Shown here: in pieces, positions 33,662 through 42,396 of the stretch | How positions within the stretch are numbered: the first letter of the stretch is position 1 | Layout: every line of letters starts with the position of its first letter | Source of the DNA: Flavobacterium ustbae | Lineage (GTDB): Bacteria; Bacteroidota; Bacteroidia; Flavobacteriales; Flavobacteriaceae | Length of the DNA: 64,000 nt | Reading direction: 5' to 3' | NCBI RefSeq assembly: GCF_003946915.1 | Contig: NZ_RPOC01000001.1 | Span: 186,001 to 250,000 of the forward strand | The notes under the pieces: generated by a model | Databases searched by the model: none | What the model was told of the DNA's origin: nothing | Seen by the model: the letters and a program-made list of their open reading frames with translations, nothing else | Program-made: the position numbers and the translations under genes

Positions 33662-33970
33662 ATGAAAGACAATAAATTATATCACATTTTAGATCTAATT
33701 GAAGAAATAGATAAGGTTGATAAAATGATTCTTATACACAAAGATTCTGATTCTACATTAATGCTCGATCAATATAAAAATCAGAAACTAAAACTAAGCA
33801 ACTATTTAGTAAAAGAGCTTCTAATTAATAGTGACAATAGAGCTGAAGTCATGTATATCATAAAAATTTTTATAGAAAAGTTCTATGTAAACGAAATGCG
33901 TCATTTACATTTTGAAGAAAATGACAACCTTAAAAAAATTGAAAACGTTTTTATAGAAAACTACAGCTAA
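33662..33970 (+). CDS. helical partner of the nucleotidyltransferase, 102 aa
   Basis: The 102-residue protein is entirely helical and highly charged (YHILDLIEEIDKVDKMILIH, then LDQYKNQKLKLSNYLVKELL). It begins 10 nt after the nucleotidyltransferase-like frame, so the two are one transcription unit. The arrangement recalls nucleotidyltransferase toxin-antitoxin or HEPN/MNT pairs, but the HEPN motif Rx4-6H is not present here; the only close pair is RHLH near residue 79. No family is recognised. Confidence 0.6.
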   Translation: MKDNKLYHILDLIEEIDKVDKMILIHKDSDSTLMLDQYKNQKLKLSNYLVKELLINSDNRAEVMYIIKIFIEKFYVNEMRHLHFEENDNLKKIENVFIENYS

Positions 33971-34039
33971 GACAAACTACAGTGTGTCTCTACAGAAAAC
34001 CTCTGTAACTTTGTTTCTTTGAATCTTTGAGACTTTGCC

Positions 34040-35185
34040 TTACTGCACATCATATTTCATTTTACGCAATATTCGCAAAGCCTCTTTAAAAGAAGAATAA
34101 ATATTTTTATATGGCTTTAAAAATAATTTGGCATCTATTAATTTCTGTCTTGCATCTTCAAAACCATTCAAATAACAAATCATAAAAGTAGAAGGAAGAT
34201 TTTCTAGATCTTTCATTTCACGATCAGACAATGCAATTTCTTTTTGAAGTTTTGCCAGCAGAGCCATATTGGAGTTATAAATATGGTACAGCATTTTTCG
34301 GTTAAATTCTGGCGGTTGAAAAAGCATCTGCCGATCAATCTTATAATATCCATTATCAAAAAAGTGAATCGTTTGTTCTTCTAACGGATAATAACTTGTT
34401 TTATCATTTAATCCTAAAGGAACATATTCTGTAATAGTAAAAGTATCATCATTAAATTCGATCGTAACAACATCTTGCGCCGAATAAAATAGCTTGATTT
34501 GTTCATTAATCAATTCGATATCTACTCGAGACAAGAAGGTTTTATCTCTCATTGTTTTGGGGACACCCGCCCAGCAAATCACAAATAATTCTTTAAAAAC
34601 ACGATATTTCGGAGACATATCTTTATGTCTGAAATTCATAAAATCGATCACGCCATCAAGAGTATACTGAATACTGTTTCTGGAACTATTTTCAATTCCG
34701 ATTACCGTTTCGGTATTTTGGTAATTTTTCTCAACTTCCTCGTGTTCTTCTAACGGAATTGAATTACTGCCGCGCCTCACAAAAACGCTATTGGCAAGAA
34801 TCGTATGAATTCCTTTTTTAAAATAAGAGATCTTGTTTTTAGGCTTGATAGTAACCAAACCGATTACTTTGTCTTTTGGAAGATTAGGAAAAGGAACATT
34901 TTCGTATTGAATTTTCGGTGGATTTTCTAGAAAAGCATTGACCAGATTCTGAATTCGGCTGTCGTCAAAAAAGTCATCGCCGACAATTTCGTTATCCTGA
35001 TCTTCTACTCCAACAACGATATAAGAATTATTATTTGGGTTGGAATTGGATAAAGCGCAAATGTGTTTTAAGAATTTGCCTTTTCCTTCTCTCGAATGAA
35101 GATTCAACTGCCTTTTTTTATCATAAAAACTGCTTTCGTCATTATGAGCGAGTAGATTTTTAATTAAAAGGCGTTTATTGATCAT
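34040..35185 (-). CDS. AlbA_2 (Schlafen-type) domain protein
   Basis: This 381-residue protein has an N-terminal AlbA_2 domain, the divergent ATPase-like or Schlafen-related fold. It contains GKFLKHICALSNSNPNNNSYIVVGVED near residue 37-63 and a strand pair ending in SVFVRRGSNSIPLEEHEEVE near 136. The C-terminal part (about 165-381) is a mixed alpha/beta region with no recognised motif. Proteins of this kind often act in nucleic-acid-related regulation or defence; nothing here fixes the role. It is a single gene surrounded by repeat-rich gaps. Confidence 0.78.
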   Translation of the reverse strand: MINKRLLIKNLLAHNDESSFYDKKRQLNLHSREGKGKFLKHICALSNSNPNNNSYIVVGVEDQDNEIVGDDFFDDSRIQNLVNAFLENPPKIQYENVPFPNLPKDKVIGLVTIKPKNKISYFKKGIHTILANSVFVRRGSNSIPLEEHEEVEKNYQNTETVIGIENSSRNSIQYTLDGVIDFMNFRHKDMSPKYRVFKELFVICWAGVPKTMRDKTFLSRVDIELINEQIKLFYSAQDVVTIEFNDDTFTITEYVPLGLNDKTSYYPLEEQTIHFFDNGYYKIDRQMLFQPPEFNRKMLYHIYNSNMALLAKLQKEIALSDREMKDLENLPSTFMICYLNGFEDARQKLIDAKLFLKPYKNIYSSFKEALRILRKMKYDVQ

Positions 35186-35234
35186 TCTCTTTTTTTTTGT
35201 TTGCCACTAAGTACACTAATTCCACAAATTTTAT

Positions 35235-35388
35235 TTTTTAAAACACATAGAATCATAGATTGTTGAAATCTATAAAAAGGCGTTTCACTTATCACAACAA
35301 ACATAGTCCCGAAGCATCGGGATGAATTCATGCTAAATGAAATGCCTTTCAACACAAAGAAAATCTATGTTTCTATGTGTTTAAAAAA
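35235..35388. repeat. about 150-bp inverted-repeat element, copy 1
   Basis: The ends are complementary (TTTTTTAAAACACATAGAA on the left, TTCTATGTGTTTAAAAAA on the right). A second nested pair (AAGGCGTTTCA/TGAAATGCCTT) lies inside, and CCCGAAGCATCGGG is at the centre. It resembles a non-autonomous mobile element. A related copy lies at 36181-36320, on the other side of the SDR gene. The flanking tract 35385-35410 adds ACTTTGCGCCTTTGCG words. Confidence 0.65.
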
Positions 35389-35414
35389 CTTTGCGCCTTT
35401 GCGTGAAACATCAA

Positions 35415-36170
35415 CTAGACATTCTTCTTGACAATCGTCGAAGAAGCCTGCGCGGTACTCATTACAACCAAATCGGCAATATTTACATGATATGGTCTTG
35501 AAACCACAAAATGAATGATATCGGCAATATCTTCTGCTACTAACGGATCAAATCCTTTATAAACATTTGCTGCGCGATCGGCGTCTCCTTTAAAACGTAC
35601 TTCGCTGAATTCTGTTGCTACCATTCCGGGATGAATTCCTCCGACTCTAATTCCGTACGGATTCAAATCAATTCGCATTCCTGCCGTAATCGCATCAACA
35701 GCATGTTTCGAACCGCAATACACGTTTCCATTTGGATATACTTCTTTTGCTGCCGTTGAACCGATATTAATAATATGTCCAGATTGTCTCTCAACCATCT
35801 GCGGAATTATCGCTTTTGACACATACAAAAGTCCTTTCACATTAATATCGATCATGGCATCCCAGTCGTCCAAATCTCCATTCTGGATCGGATCTAAACC
35901 ATGGGCATTTCCTGCATTATTAATCAATACATCTATAACGGAAAAATCTGTTGGTAAAGTACTTATTTTTTCTAAAACATCTTTTTTGTCACGAACATCA
36001 AATTGTAAAGAATGAACTTCGGTAAAAGCTGAAAGTTCTTTTTCGAGTTCTTCTAAACGGTCTTTACGTCTTCCGCAAAGCACTATTTTAAAATTATTTT
36101 TGGCTAGAATCTGCGCGGTTGCTTTCCCGATTCCGCTCGTTGCTCCAGTAATTAAAGCTGTTTTCTTCAT
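35415..36170 (-). CDS. short-chain dehydrogenase/reductase
   Basis: This 251-residue classical SDR oxidoreductase has the cofactor motif TGATSGIG (8-15) and NNAG near residue 88. The catalytic Tyr-Lys lie in VYCGSKHAVDA near 156, after a Ser in IINIGSTAA. It is most like the YdfG-type 3-hydroxy acid or serine dehydrogenase subgroup; NADP use is likely from GRRKDR near residue 37. The start is the ATG at 36170 (MKKTALITG). A longer frame from 36239 would be encoded inside the repeat element that lies directly upstream. Confidence 0.9.
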   Translation of the reverse strand: MKKTALITGATSGIGKATAQILAKNNFKIVLCGRRKDRLEELEKELSAFTEVHSLQFDVRDKKDVLEKISTLPTDFSVIDVLINNAGNAHGLDPIQNGDLDDWDAMIDINVKGLLYVSKAIIPQMVERQSGHIINIGSTAAKEVYPNGNVYCGSKHAVDAITAGMRIDLNPYGIRVGGIHPGMVATEFSEVRFKGDADRAANVYKGFDPLVAEDIADIIHFVVSRPYHVNIADLVVMSTAQASSTIVKKNV

Positions 36171-36500
36171 TTTTGAATTATTTTTTTTAACACATAGAGA
36201 CATAGTTTTCTTTGTGTGCAAAGGCATTTTATTTTGCATTAATTCACATATGTATGTGTAAATGAAACGCTAAAGCCTCCTTTAAGAAACTCAAAAAAAT
36301 CTATGTTTCTATGTGTTTTATATTTTTTGCCACTCCCGATAGCTATCGGGATAAAGGATTAAAAATGATTTTATAATCTGTGCTAATTCTTTTATCCCGA
36401 TAGCTATCGGGAGTGGCAAATATTTTTTTCGCTTAAAGCGAAAGATAAGAATCTAGTTTAAACTGACCACTGAAAAACTGATCACTGAACACTTAAAAAA
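36171..36500. repeat. 330-bp gap with two inverted-repeat elements
   Basis: 36181-36320 is a second copy of the element with ends TTTTAACACATAGAGACATAG-like/CTATGTTTCTATGTGTTTT. It begins 10 bp from the SDR start codon. 36328-36418 is a perfect 28-bp inverted repeat with each arm containing its own palindrome CCCGATAGCTATCGGG. 36463-36495 carries the words CTGACCACTGAAAAACTGAT and CACTGAACACT. No gene is seen. Confidence 0.7.
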
Positions 36501-37376
36501 TTAAGGCACATCGTCGCCCATACTTTCTGTCCAGATGGCAAACCAATCTTGGGTATCCATATCCAATTCTACAGCTTTCATTAAAGATTGAATTCTAGCA
36601 ATGTTTACTGTTCCTGCAATCGGAATTATTTTTGCTGGGTGTTTTAAAATCCAAGCCAATAATAGAGTATCAGAACCCAAATGATATTTTTCTACTAATT
36701 CAGAAAACAGTTTTTTCAAACGGCGTGTTTTCTTAGTATCTTCTCTAAAAACAGTCCCAAGCGGATTCCATGATAACGGACGAATTCCGTGTGTCTGCAT
36801 ATAATCCAAGCTTCCGTCCAACATAGGTTCGTAATGCGTTGCAGAAAACTGTACTTGATTATAGCTAACTTCTGTTTTACTACGAATTAAATCTGTTTGA
36901 GAACTAGTAAAATTTGAAAGACCAAAATCAATAATTTTTCCTTCGCCTTTTAATTTCTCCACTGCTTCTGCAATTTCATCAGCTTGCATTAACGGACTTG
37001 GCCTATGTAAAAGAAAAACATCTACGTAGTCTGTTTTCAAGTTTTTCAAAGATTTTTCTACAGACTTAATAATATAGTCTTTAGAATAATCATAATGTTT
37101 AACTTTGTTTTCAGGGCGCTTATCAGCAATCAACTGAATACCGCACTTGGTAATTAATTGTAATTTTTCACGATCAATTTTACTTGAGTGAAACGCTTTT
37201 CCAAAATCGGCTTCGGTGGTATAATCGCCGTAAATATCGGCGTGATCAAAAGTCGTAATTTTGTTTTCGATACTTACCTGTATCATGTTTTCCATTTCTT
37301 TGGTTGTAAGGTTTTTATCCCAAACTCCCCAATTCATAGTGCCCGAAATTATAGGCGATAAGACTGTTTTGCTCAT
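36501..37376 (-). CDS. aldo/keto reductase
   Basis: The 291-residue protein is a TIM-barrel aldo/keto reductase of the YdhF-like group. It has TFDHADIYGDY with the catalytic Asp and Tyr near 41-47, a Lys in LQLITKCGIQ near 77, and FLLHRPSP near 121, and a C-terminal cofactor site with IIPIAGTVNIARIQS. These enzymes reduce aldehydes or ketones with NADPH; the substrate is not predictable. It reads in the same direction as the SDR, but the repeat-filled gap makes co-transcription uncertain. Confidence 0.9.
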   Translation of the reverse strand: MSKTVLSPIISGTMNWGVWDKNLTTKEMENMIQVSIENKITTFDHADIYGDYTTEADFGKAFHSSKIDREKLQLITKCGIQLIADKRPENKVKHYDYSKDYIIKSVEKSLKNLKTDYVDVFLLHRPSPLMQADEIAEAVEKLKGEGKIIDFGLSNFTSSQTDLIRSKTEVSYNQVQFSATHYEPMLDGSLDYMQTHGIRPLSWNPLGTVFREDTKKTRRLKKLFSELVEKYHLGSDTLLLAWILKHPAKIIPIAGTVNIARIQSLMKAVELDMDTQDWFAIWTESMGDDVP

Positions 37377-37588
37377 AATAGTTATGCGTTATTTTTGGTA
37401 ATAAATATGCTTTATAAAAACATATTCATCAAAGTTCTTAAAAATATAAAAATAGATTCACAATTAGTCCTTAAAATTAGGTCATTGGTCGAAGTTTTAA
37501 CCATTCTTTAACATCTTACTTATCAAAAAATATTCAATTTGCACTCTCAAAAATTAGGCGTAAAAATCAAGGTTTTAAAAATATTTAT

Positions 37589-38593
37589 ATGGAAGAAAAT
37601 ACAACGACTTTAGACATTAGAGCGATAAATGAAAAAATTGAAAGAGAAAGTGCTTTTATAGACCTTCTTACAATGGAAATGAACAAAGTTATTGTGGGTC
37701 AGAAACATATGGTCGAGCGTCTATTAATCGGATTATTGGGACAAGGGCATATTTTATTGGAAGGAGTTCCTGGTTTGGCAAAAACTTTAGCCATCAATAC
37801 GCTTTCGCAAGCGGTTCAAGGATCTTTCAGCCGTATCCAGTTTACTCCAGATTTATTACCTGCCGATGTTATCGGAACCATGATTTACAACATTAAAGCA
37901 AACGAGTTTTCTATTAAAAAAGGACCGATTTTCGCCAATTTCGTACTTGCCGATGAGATTAACCGTGCGCCTGCAAAAGTGCAGTCAGCGCTATTAGAGG
38001 CAATGCAGGAGAAACAAGTTACTATTGGTGATTCTACATTCAAATTAGATCGTCCGTTTTTAGTATTAGCAACGCAAAACCCAGTTGAGCAAGAAGGAAC
38101 TTATGCACTTCCTGAAGCGCAGGTTGACCGTTTTATGCTGAAAGCTGTTATTGATTACCCAAAAATTGATGAAGAGCGTTTTGTAATTCGTCAAAACTTA
38201 AAAGGATCTTACGAAAAAGTAAATCCAGTAGTTTCTGTAGACCAGATTTTACGTGCGCAAGAAGCGGTTCGTGAAGTTTATATGGACGAAAAAATTGAGA
38301 AATACATCTTAGATATTATTTTCGCAACACGTTACCCAGAAAAATACAAATTAGCCGATTTAAAACCGCTTATCAGTTTTGGAGCTTCTCCTCGTGGAAG
38401 TATCAACTTGGCTAATGCTGCAAAATGTTATGCTTTTATCAAACGTCGTGGTTATGTAATTCCAGAAGACGTTCGTGCGGTTGTTCACGATGTGTTGCGT
38501 CACAGAGTTGGAATCACTTACGAAGCAGAAGCAGAAAACATTACTTCTGTAGACATTATCAACAAAATCGTTAACGAGATTGAGGTACCTTAA
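37589..38593 (+). CDS. moxR: MoxR-family AAA ATPase
   Basis: This 334-residue AAA+ ATPase has Walker A GVPGLAKT (59-66), Walker B VLADEINRAPAKV near 118, and sensor 1 LATQNPVEQEGTY near 160. MoxR ATPases act as chaperones for VWA-domain partners. It heads the Bat gene cluster, followed by the DUF58, BatA and BatB partners. A 151-bp gap with a CCCGATAGCCATCGGG palindrome lies before the next gene, so there may be internal regulation. Confidence 0.95.
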   Translation: MEENTTTLDIRAINEKIERESAFIDLLTMEMNKVIVGQKHMVERLLIGLLGQGHILLEGVPGLAKTLAINTLSQAVQGSFSRIQFTPDLLPADVIGTMIYNIKANEFSIKKGPIFANFVLADEINRAPAKVQSALLEAMQEKQVTIGDSTFKLDRPFLVLATQNPVEQEGTYALPEAQVDRFMLKAVIDYPKIDEERFVIRQNLKGSYEKVNPVVSVDQILRAQEAVREVYMDEKIEKYILDIIFATRYPEKYKLADLKPLISFGASPRGSINLANAAKCYAFIKRRGYVIPEDVRAVVHDVLRHRVGITYEAEAENITSVDIINKIVNEIEVP

Positions 38594-38614
38594 AAAAAGT
38601 GCTCAGTGTTCAGT

Positions 38615-38630
38615 CCCGATAGCCATCGGG
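38615..38630. repeat. palindrome CCCGATAGCCATCGGG inside the Bat cluster
   Basis: This is a near-perfect copy of the 16-bp palindrome also at 36333-36348, 36396-36411, 46108-46123 and, shortened, 35308-35321. A hairpin of CAGTGTTCAGT/ACTGAACACT words surrounds it (38605-38670). Confidence 0.6.
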
Positions 38631-38744
38631 ATTATTATTCAGTTTACAAACTGAAACTTTAACTGAACACTTATAAAGACAGAATGACTTTTAGAATTTG
38701 AGCAAACTGACCACTTTCTATCTGATCACTGAACACTAAAAGAA

Positions 38745-39608
38745 ATGGATACAAAAGAACTTTTAAAAAAAGTACGGAAAATAGAAATCAAAACGAAAAG
38801 ACTGAGTAATCATATCTTTTCTGGAGAATACCACTCTTCATTTAAAGGACGAGGAATGACGTTTAGCGAGGTGCGTCAATACCAATACGGAGATGATATT
38901 CGTAACATCGATTGGAATGTGACCGCACGCTATAATGAAGCTCACGTTAAAGTATTTGAAGAAGAACGTGAATTGACCATGGTTTTAATGGTCGATATTT
39001 CGGGTTCGGAATCCTTTGGTTCTAAAAATCAATTCAAAAAAGACATCGTAACCGAAATTGCGGCAACGATGGCTTTTTCGGCTACGCAAAATAATGACAA
39101 AATTGGTTTGATATTATTTTCTGATACTATAGAATTATATATTCCGCCTAAAAAAGGACGTTCGCACGTACTTCGCATTATTCGCGAATTGATCGAATTT
39201 GAACCAAAAAGCCACAAAACCGATATTGCACAAGCTTTAAAGTTTTTGTCTGGAACCCAAAAAAAGAAAGCCATCATTTTCATGATCTCCGATTTTATGT
39301 CTGATGCTTACGAGCATACTTTGAAAATTGCTTCTAAAAAACATGATATTACGGGTGTTCGTGTATATGATATGCGCGAAGAAAAAATTCCAAATTTAGG
39401 AATGGTGCACATGCTTGATGCCGAAACAGGCAACATACAGCTGGTTGATACAAGTTCCAAAACTGTTCGAATGAATTACGAAAAACATTATCAGGAAAAA
39501 CTGAATTACTTTAAAGATACTTTTCGCAAATCGGGTGCAGGAATCGTCAATACAAGGGTTGACGAAAATTACGTAACGAAATTATTAGGCTATTTCAAAT
39601 CGAGATAA
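38745..39608 (+). CDS. DUF58 domain protein of the Bat cluster
   Basis: This 287-residue protein has the DUF58 signature FSEVRQYQYGDDIRNIDWNVTAR near residue 40, then a VWA-like domain with VDISGSESFG near 86. DUF58 proteins are regularly encoded next to MoxR and are thought to be its VWA-type clients. It has no membrane segment, so it should be cytoplasmic or membrane-associated through Bat partners. The next gene begins 64 nt downstream. Confidence 0.92.
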   Translation: MDTKELLKKVRKIEIKTKRLSNHIFSGEYHSSFKGRGMTFSEVRQYQYGDDIRNIDWNVTARYNEAHVKVFEEERELTMVLMVDISGSESFGSKNQFKKDIVTEIAATMAFSATQNNDKIGLILFSDTIELYIPPKKGRSHVLRIIRELIEFEPKSHKTDIAQALKFLSGTQKKKAIIFMISDFMSDAYEHTLKIASKKHDITGVRVYDMREEKIPNLGMVHMLDAETGNIQLVDTSSKTVRMNYEKHYQEKLNYFKDTFRKSGAGIVNTRVDENYVTKLLGYFKSR

Positions 39609-39672
39609 AAATTTGGCAGTTTTGATTAACAAATCAGAAATCGTTAATCTAAAATCAACAATCATTAATCAA

Positions 39673-41307
39673 ATGAAATTTAAACTTTATATATTTTTAT
39701 TTCTCTTTTCTACCTTGATTTTTGCACAGCAGAAACCTGTAGAAACGAGTATCGATACCACAAAAAATAAGATTGGCGCAGAGTTTAAGCTGACGCTGAA
39801 AACTACTGTGACTACAACGCAGAAAGTTGAATTTCCGAAGCTGAAAAATATCGGCGCTTTAGAAGTAATTCAATCCTATCCTATTGATACCGTTAAGAAA
39901 GATGGAACATATGAGTTAATCAAAAAATATGGTTTAACACAATTTGATTCTGGTCGTTATACGATTCCAAGCATCAAAATTTTAATCGACAAAAAACCAT
40001 TTTTAACAGATTCCATTAAAGTTGAAGTTGCAAATGTAAAAGTAGACACGCTGCAGCAAAAAATGTACGATATTAAAGACATCACCACCGTTGACGAAGG
40101 AATGAGCAACTGGTGGATTTATGTTTTAATTGCATTACTTATTATAGCAATTGGCGGCTTTGTTTATTGGTACATCAAAAAACATCAAAAGAAAAAAATC
40201 GAAGAAGAGGTTTATAAAACTCCAATCGAAAAAGCGACTAGTTTATTAAACAATCTAGAGCAAAAAGAATTGGTTCAAAAAGGCGAAATCAAAGAATATT
40301 ATAGTGAACTGACAGATATTGCGAGAAATTATATCGAAGAAGCCATTCATATTCCAGCAATGGAGAGTACAACTTCTGAGTTAATTACTGCCATAAGAGA
40401 AGCATCGACTAAAAAGAAAATGACGCTTACTCCAGAAACGGTTGAAAATCTAGAGCGTGTTTTACGTCAGGCCGATTTAGTAAAATTTGCGAAATCTAAA
40501 CCGCTTGATTTTGAAATTACTGATGATAGAAATAAAATTCAGAAAGTAATTTTAACGCTTGACAATGCTATTCCGACTGAAGCTCCTGAGGACATTGAAG
40601 ATCAATTATTAAATGAAGCACAACGTCAGAAACAAATTCAAATTCAATTACGTAAAAAACGAAATGCACGAATTGGTTACTCAGTTGCGACAGTAATTCT
40701 TTTACTATTTATTACAACAACCTATTTTGTTGTAACAAAAGGTTTTAACTATGTAAAAGACAATTTAATTGGCCATCCTTCTAAAGAATTACTGGAAGGA
40801 GAATGGGTAAAAAGTGCTTACGGAAATCCTGCTATTCTTATTGAAACTCCAAAAGTTTTAAAAAGAATGGATACAGAGAAGGCACTTCCAAAAGAAGCTA
40901 TGGCGCTTATTAAAGAAATGCAGCTTTTTGCATACGGAAGCATGATTGATAATTTTTATGTAACGGTTTCTACATCCAAATTCAAACAGCCAACCGATAT
41001 AGATTTAAGCAAAACCCTTGAAGGTACTTTAAAAATTATTGAAGCTCAGGGCGGACAAAATATTATTGTAAAACAGGAAGATTTTCAAACAAACGAAGGT
41101 ATTCAGGGAATAAAAGGTTACGGAACAATGTCTGTTTTGAATCCTGCAACTAAGACAAGTACAAAAGCATATTATGAATTGCTTCTATTTAAACAAGATC
41201 AAGGTTTACAGCAAATTATGATTTTACATGAAGAAGGAGATACGTATGCAAACGAAATCACGACCCGAATATTAAATTCTGTTGAACTTCAAAGAGCGAA
41301 CAACTAA
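39673..41307 (+). CDS. Bat-cluster membrane protein with BatD-like N-terminus
   Basis: This 544-residue protein has a signal peptide (MKFKLYIFLFLFSTLIFAQ), a short beta domain resembling one BatD module (TKNKIGAEFKLTLKTTV), a membrane helix near residue 150, and a cytoplasmic helical domain. A second membrane helix lies near 340, with a final periplasmic alpha/beta domain. I chose the ATG at 39673 because it begins the signal peptide; an upstream codon at 39613 would add 20 polar residues. Its stop overlaps the batA start (TAATG). Confidence 0.8.
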   Translation: MKFKLYIFLFLFSTLIFAQQKPVETSIDTTKNKIGAEFKLTLKTTVTTTQKVEFPKLKNIGALEVIQSYPIDTVKKDGTYELIKKYGLTQFDSGRYTIPSIKILIDKKPFLTDSIKVEVANVKVDTLQQKMYDIKDITTVDEGMSNWWIYVLIALLIIAIGGFVYWYIKKHQKKKIEEEVYKTPIEKATSLLNNLEQKELVQKGEIKEYYSELTDIARNYIEEAIHIPAMESTTSELITAIREASTKKKMTLTPETVENLERVLRQADLVKFAKSKPLDFEITDDRNKIQKVILTLDNAIPTEAPEDIEDQLLNEAQRQKQIQIQLRKKRNARIGYSVATVILLLFITTTYFVVTKGFNYVKDNLIGHPSKELLEGEWVKSAYGNPAILIETPKVLKRMDTEKALPKEAMALIKEMQLFAYGSMIDNFYVTVSTSKFKQPTDIDLSKTLEGTLKIIEAQGGQNIIVKQEDFQTNEGIQGIKGYGTMSVLNPATKTSTKAYYELLLFKQDQGLQQIMILHEEGDTYANEITTRILNSVELQRANN

Positions 41308-42308
41308 TGAGTAAGATTAATTTTTTAAATCCAGAATTCTTTTGGTTGTTTCTTTTAATTCCAATTGCCGTTATATGGTTTTTCTGGAAAAGAAACCAGC
41401 AGTCGGCTACCTTAAAAATGAGTTCGACAGCGGGTTTCAAAAACAGCGAATCTTTTTGGACAAAAGCAAAACCATGCTTATATATTTTTAGGATACTAGC
41501 TTTAAGTTCATTAATTATCGCTTTGGCACGACCAAGAACAGTAGACATAAGCAATCAGACCAAAACAACAAAAGGAATTGATATTGTAATGGCAATTGAC
41601 GTTTCTGGATCTATGTTGGCAAAAGATTTGAAACCAAATCGTATGGAAGCTTTAAAGAGAGTTGCCGCCGATTTCGTTGGAGAAAGACCAAACGACCGAA
41701 TCGGATTGGTATTATATGCTTCTGAAGCTTATACAAAAACTCCAGTTACAAGCGATAAAGCTATAATTCTTGAAGCTATCAAAGGAATTAAATACGATAC
41801 TGTACTTCAAGATGGAACTGGGATTGGAATGGGATTGGCAACTGCTGTAAACCGTCTAAAAGATAGTAAAGCAAAAAGCCGCGTTATTATTCTTTTGACC
41901 GATGGTGTAAATAACGCCGGATTTATCGAACCAGAGACTGCTGCAGATATTGCCAAACAATACGGAATAAAAGTCTATACAATTGGTTTAGGAACAAACG
42001 GTATGGCTTCATCTCCATACGCCTACGCACCAAACGGAGGATTTTTATTTAAAATGCAAAAAGTGGAAATCGATGAACGATTAATGAAAAGTATTGCACG
42101 TAAAACCGACGGAACCTATTTTAGAGCAACAAGCAATGATAGATTAGCCGAAATATACAACGCTATTAACAAGCTGGAAACAACAGAAATTCAGGAATTG
42201 AAATTCTATGATTACGATGAAAAATACAGAATCTTTGTTGCTGTTGCTGTCTTTTTATTATTACTTGAAGTTGGATTAAGAAATACGGTTTACAGAAGCT
42301 TTATTTAA
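41307..42308 (+). CDS. batA: VWA protein BatA
   Basis: The 333-residue protein has two N-terminal membrane helices (about 10-27 and 60-75), a VWA domain with an intact MIDAS metal site (AIDVSGSM, D98, S100, S102), and a C-terminal membrane helix near 315. BatA forms an envelope complex with BatB-E; in Bacteroides the Bat operon was tied to aerotolerance, and in other phyla to morphology or stress. It is translationally coupled to the preceding gene by a TAATG overlap. Confidence 0.93.
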   Translation: MSKINFLNPEFFWLFLLIPIAVIWFFWKRNQQSATLKMSSTAGFKNSESFWTKAKPCLYIFRILALSSLIIALARPRTVDISNQTKTTKGIDIVMAIDVSGSMLAKDLKPNRMEALKRVAADFVGERPNDRIGLVLYASEAYTKTPVTSDKAIILEAIKGIKYDTVLQDGTGIGMGLATAVNRLKDSKAKSRVIILLTDGVNNAGFIEPETAADIAKQYGIKVYTIGLGTNGMASSPYAYAPNGGFLFKMQKVEIDERLMKSIARKTDGTYFRATSNDRLAEIYNAINKLETTEIQELKFYDYDEKYRIFVAVAVFLLLLEVGLRNTVYRSFI

Positions 42309-42309
42309 T

Positions 42310-42385
42310 TTTTCAAAATTAAAAAATCCCAAATCCTAAAATTCCAAATTACAAAAATTGGAATTTGGAATTTAAAAATTGGAAT
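42310..42385. repeat. GGAATTTGG-family hairpin between batA and batB
   Basis: Words AATCCCAAATCC, AATTCCAAATTAC and their complements TTGGAATTTGGAATTT make a stem inside the operon. It is the same family as at 19179, 30984 and 46960. Here it lies between co-transcribed genes, so it may set relative expression rather than end the transcript. Confidence 0.6.
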
Positions 42386-42396
42386 TTAAAACATTT

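Noticed and set aside
33662..33970. HEPN toxin next to the nucleotidyltransferase
   Set aside because: The Rx4-6H motif is missing; only the position suggests such a pair, so the gene is left as unknown.
36171..36239. Longer start for the SDR gene
   Set aside because: The additional 23 codons are read through a repeat element and are not part of the SDR fold.
36328..36418. CRISPR-like repeat-spacer unit
   Set aside because: There are only two copies, they are inverted rather than direct, and no cas gene is present.
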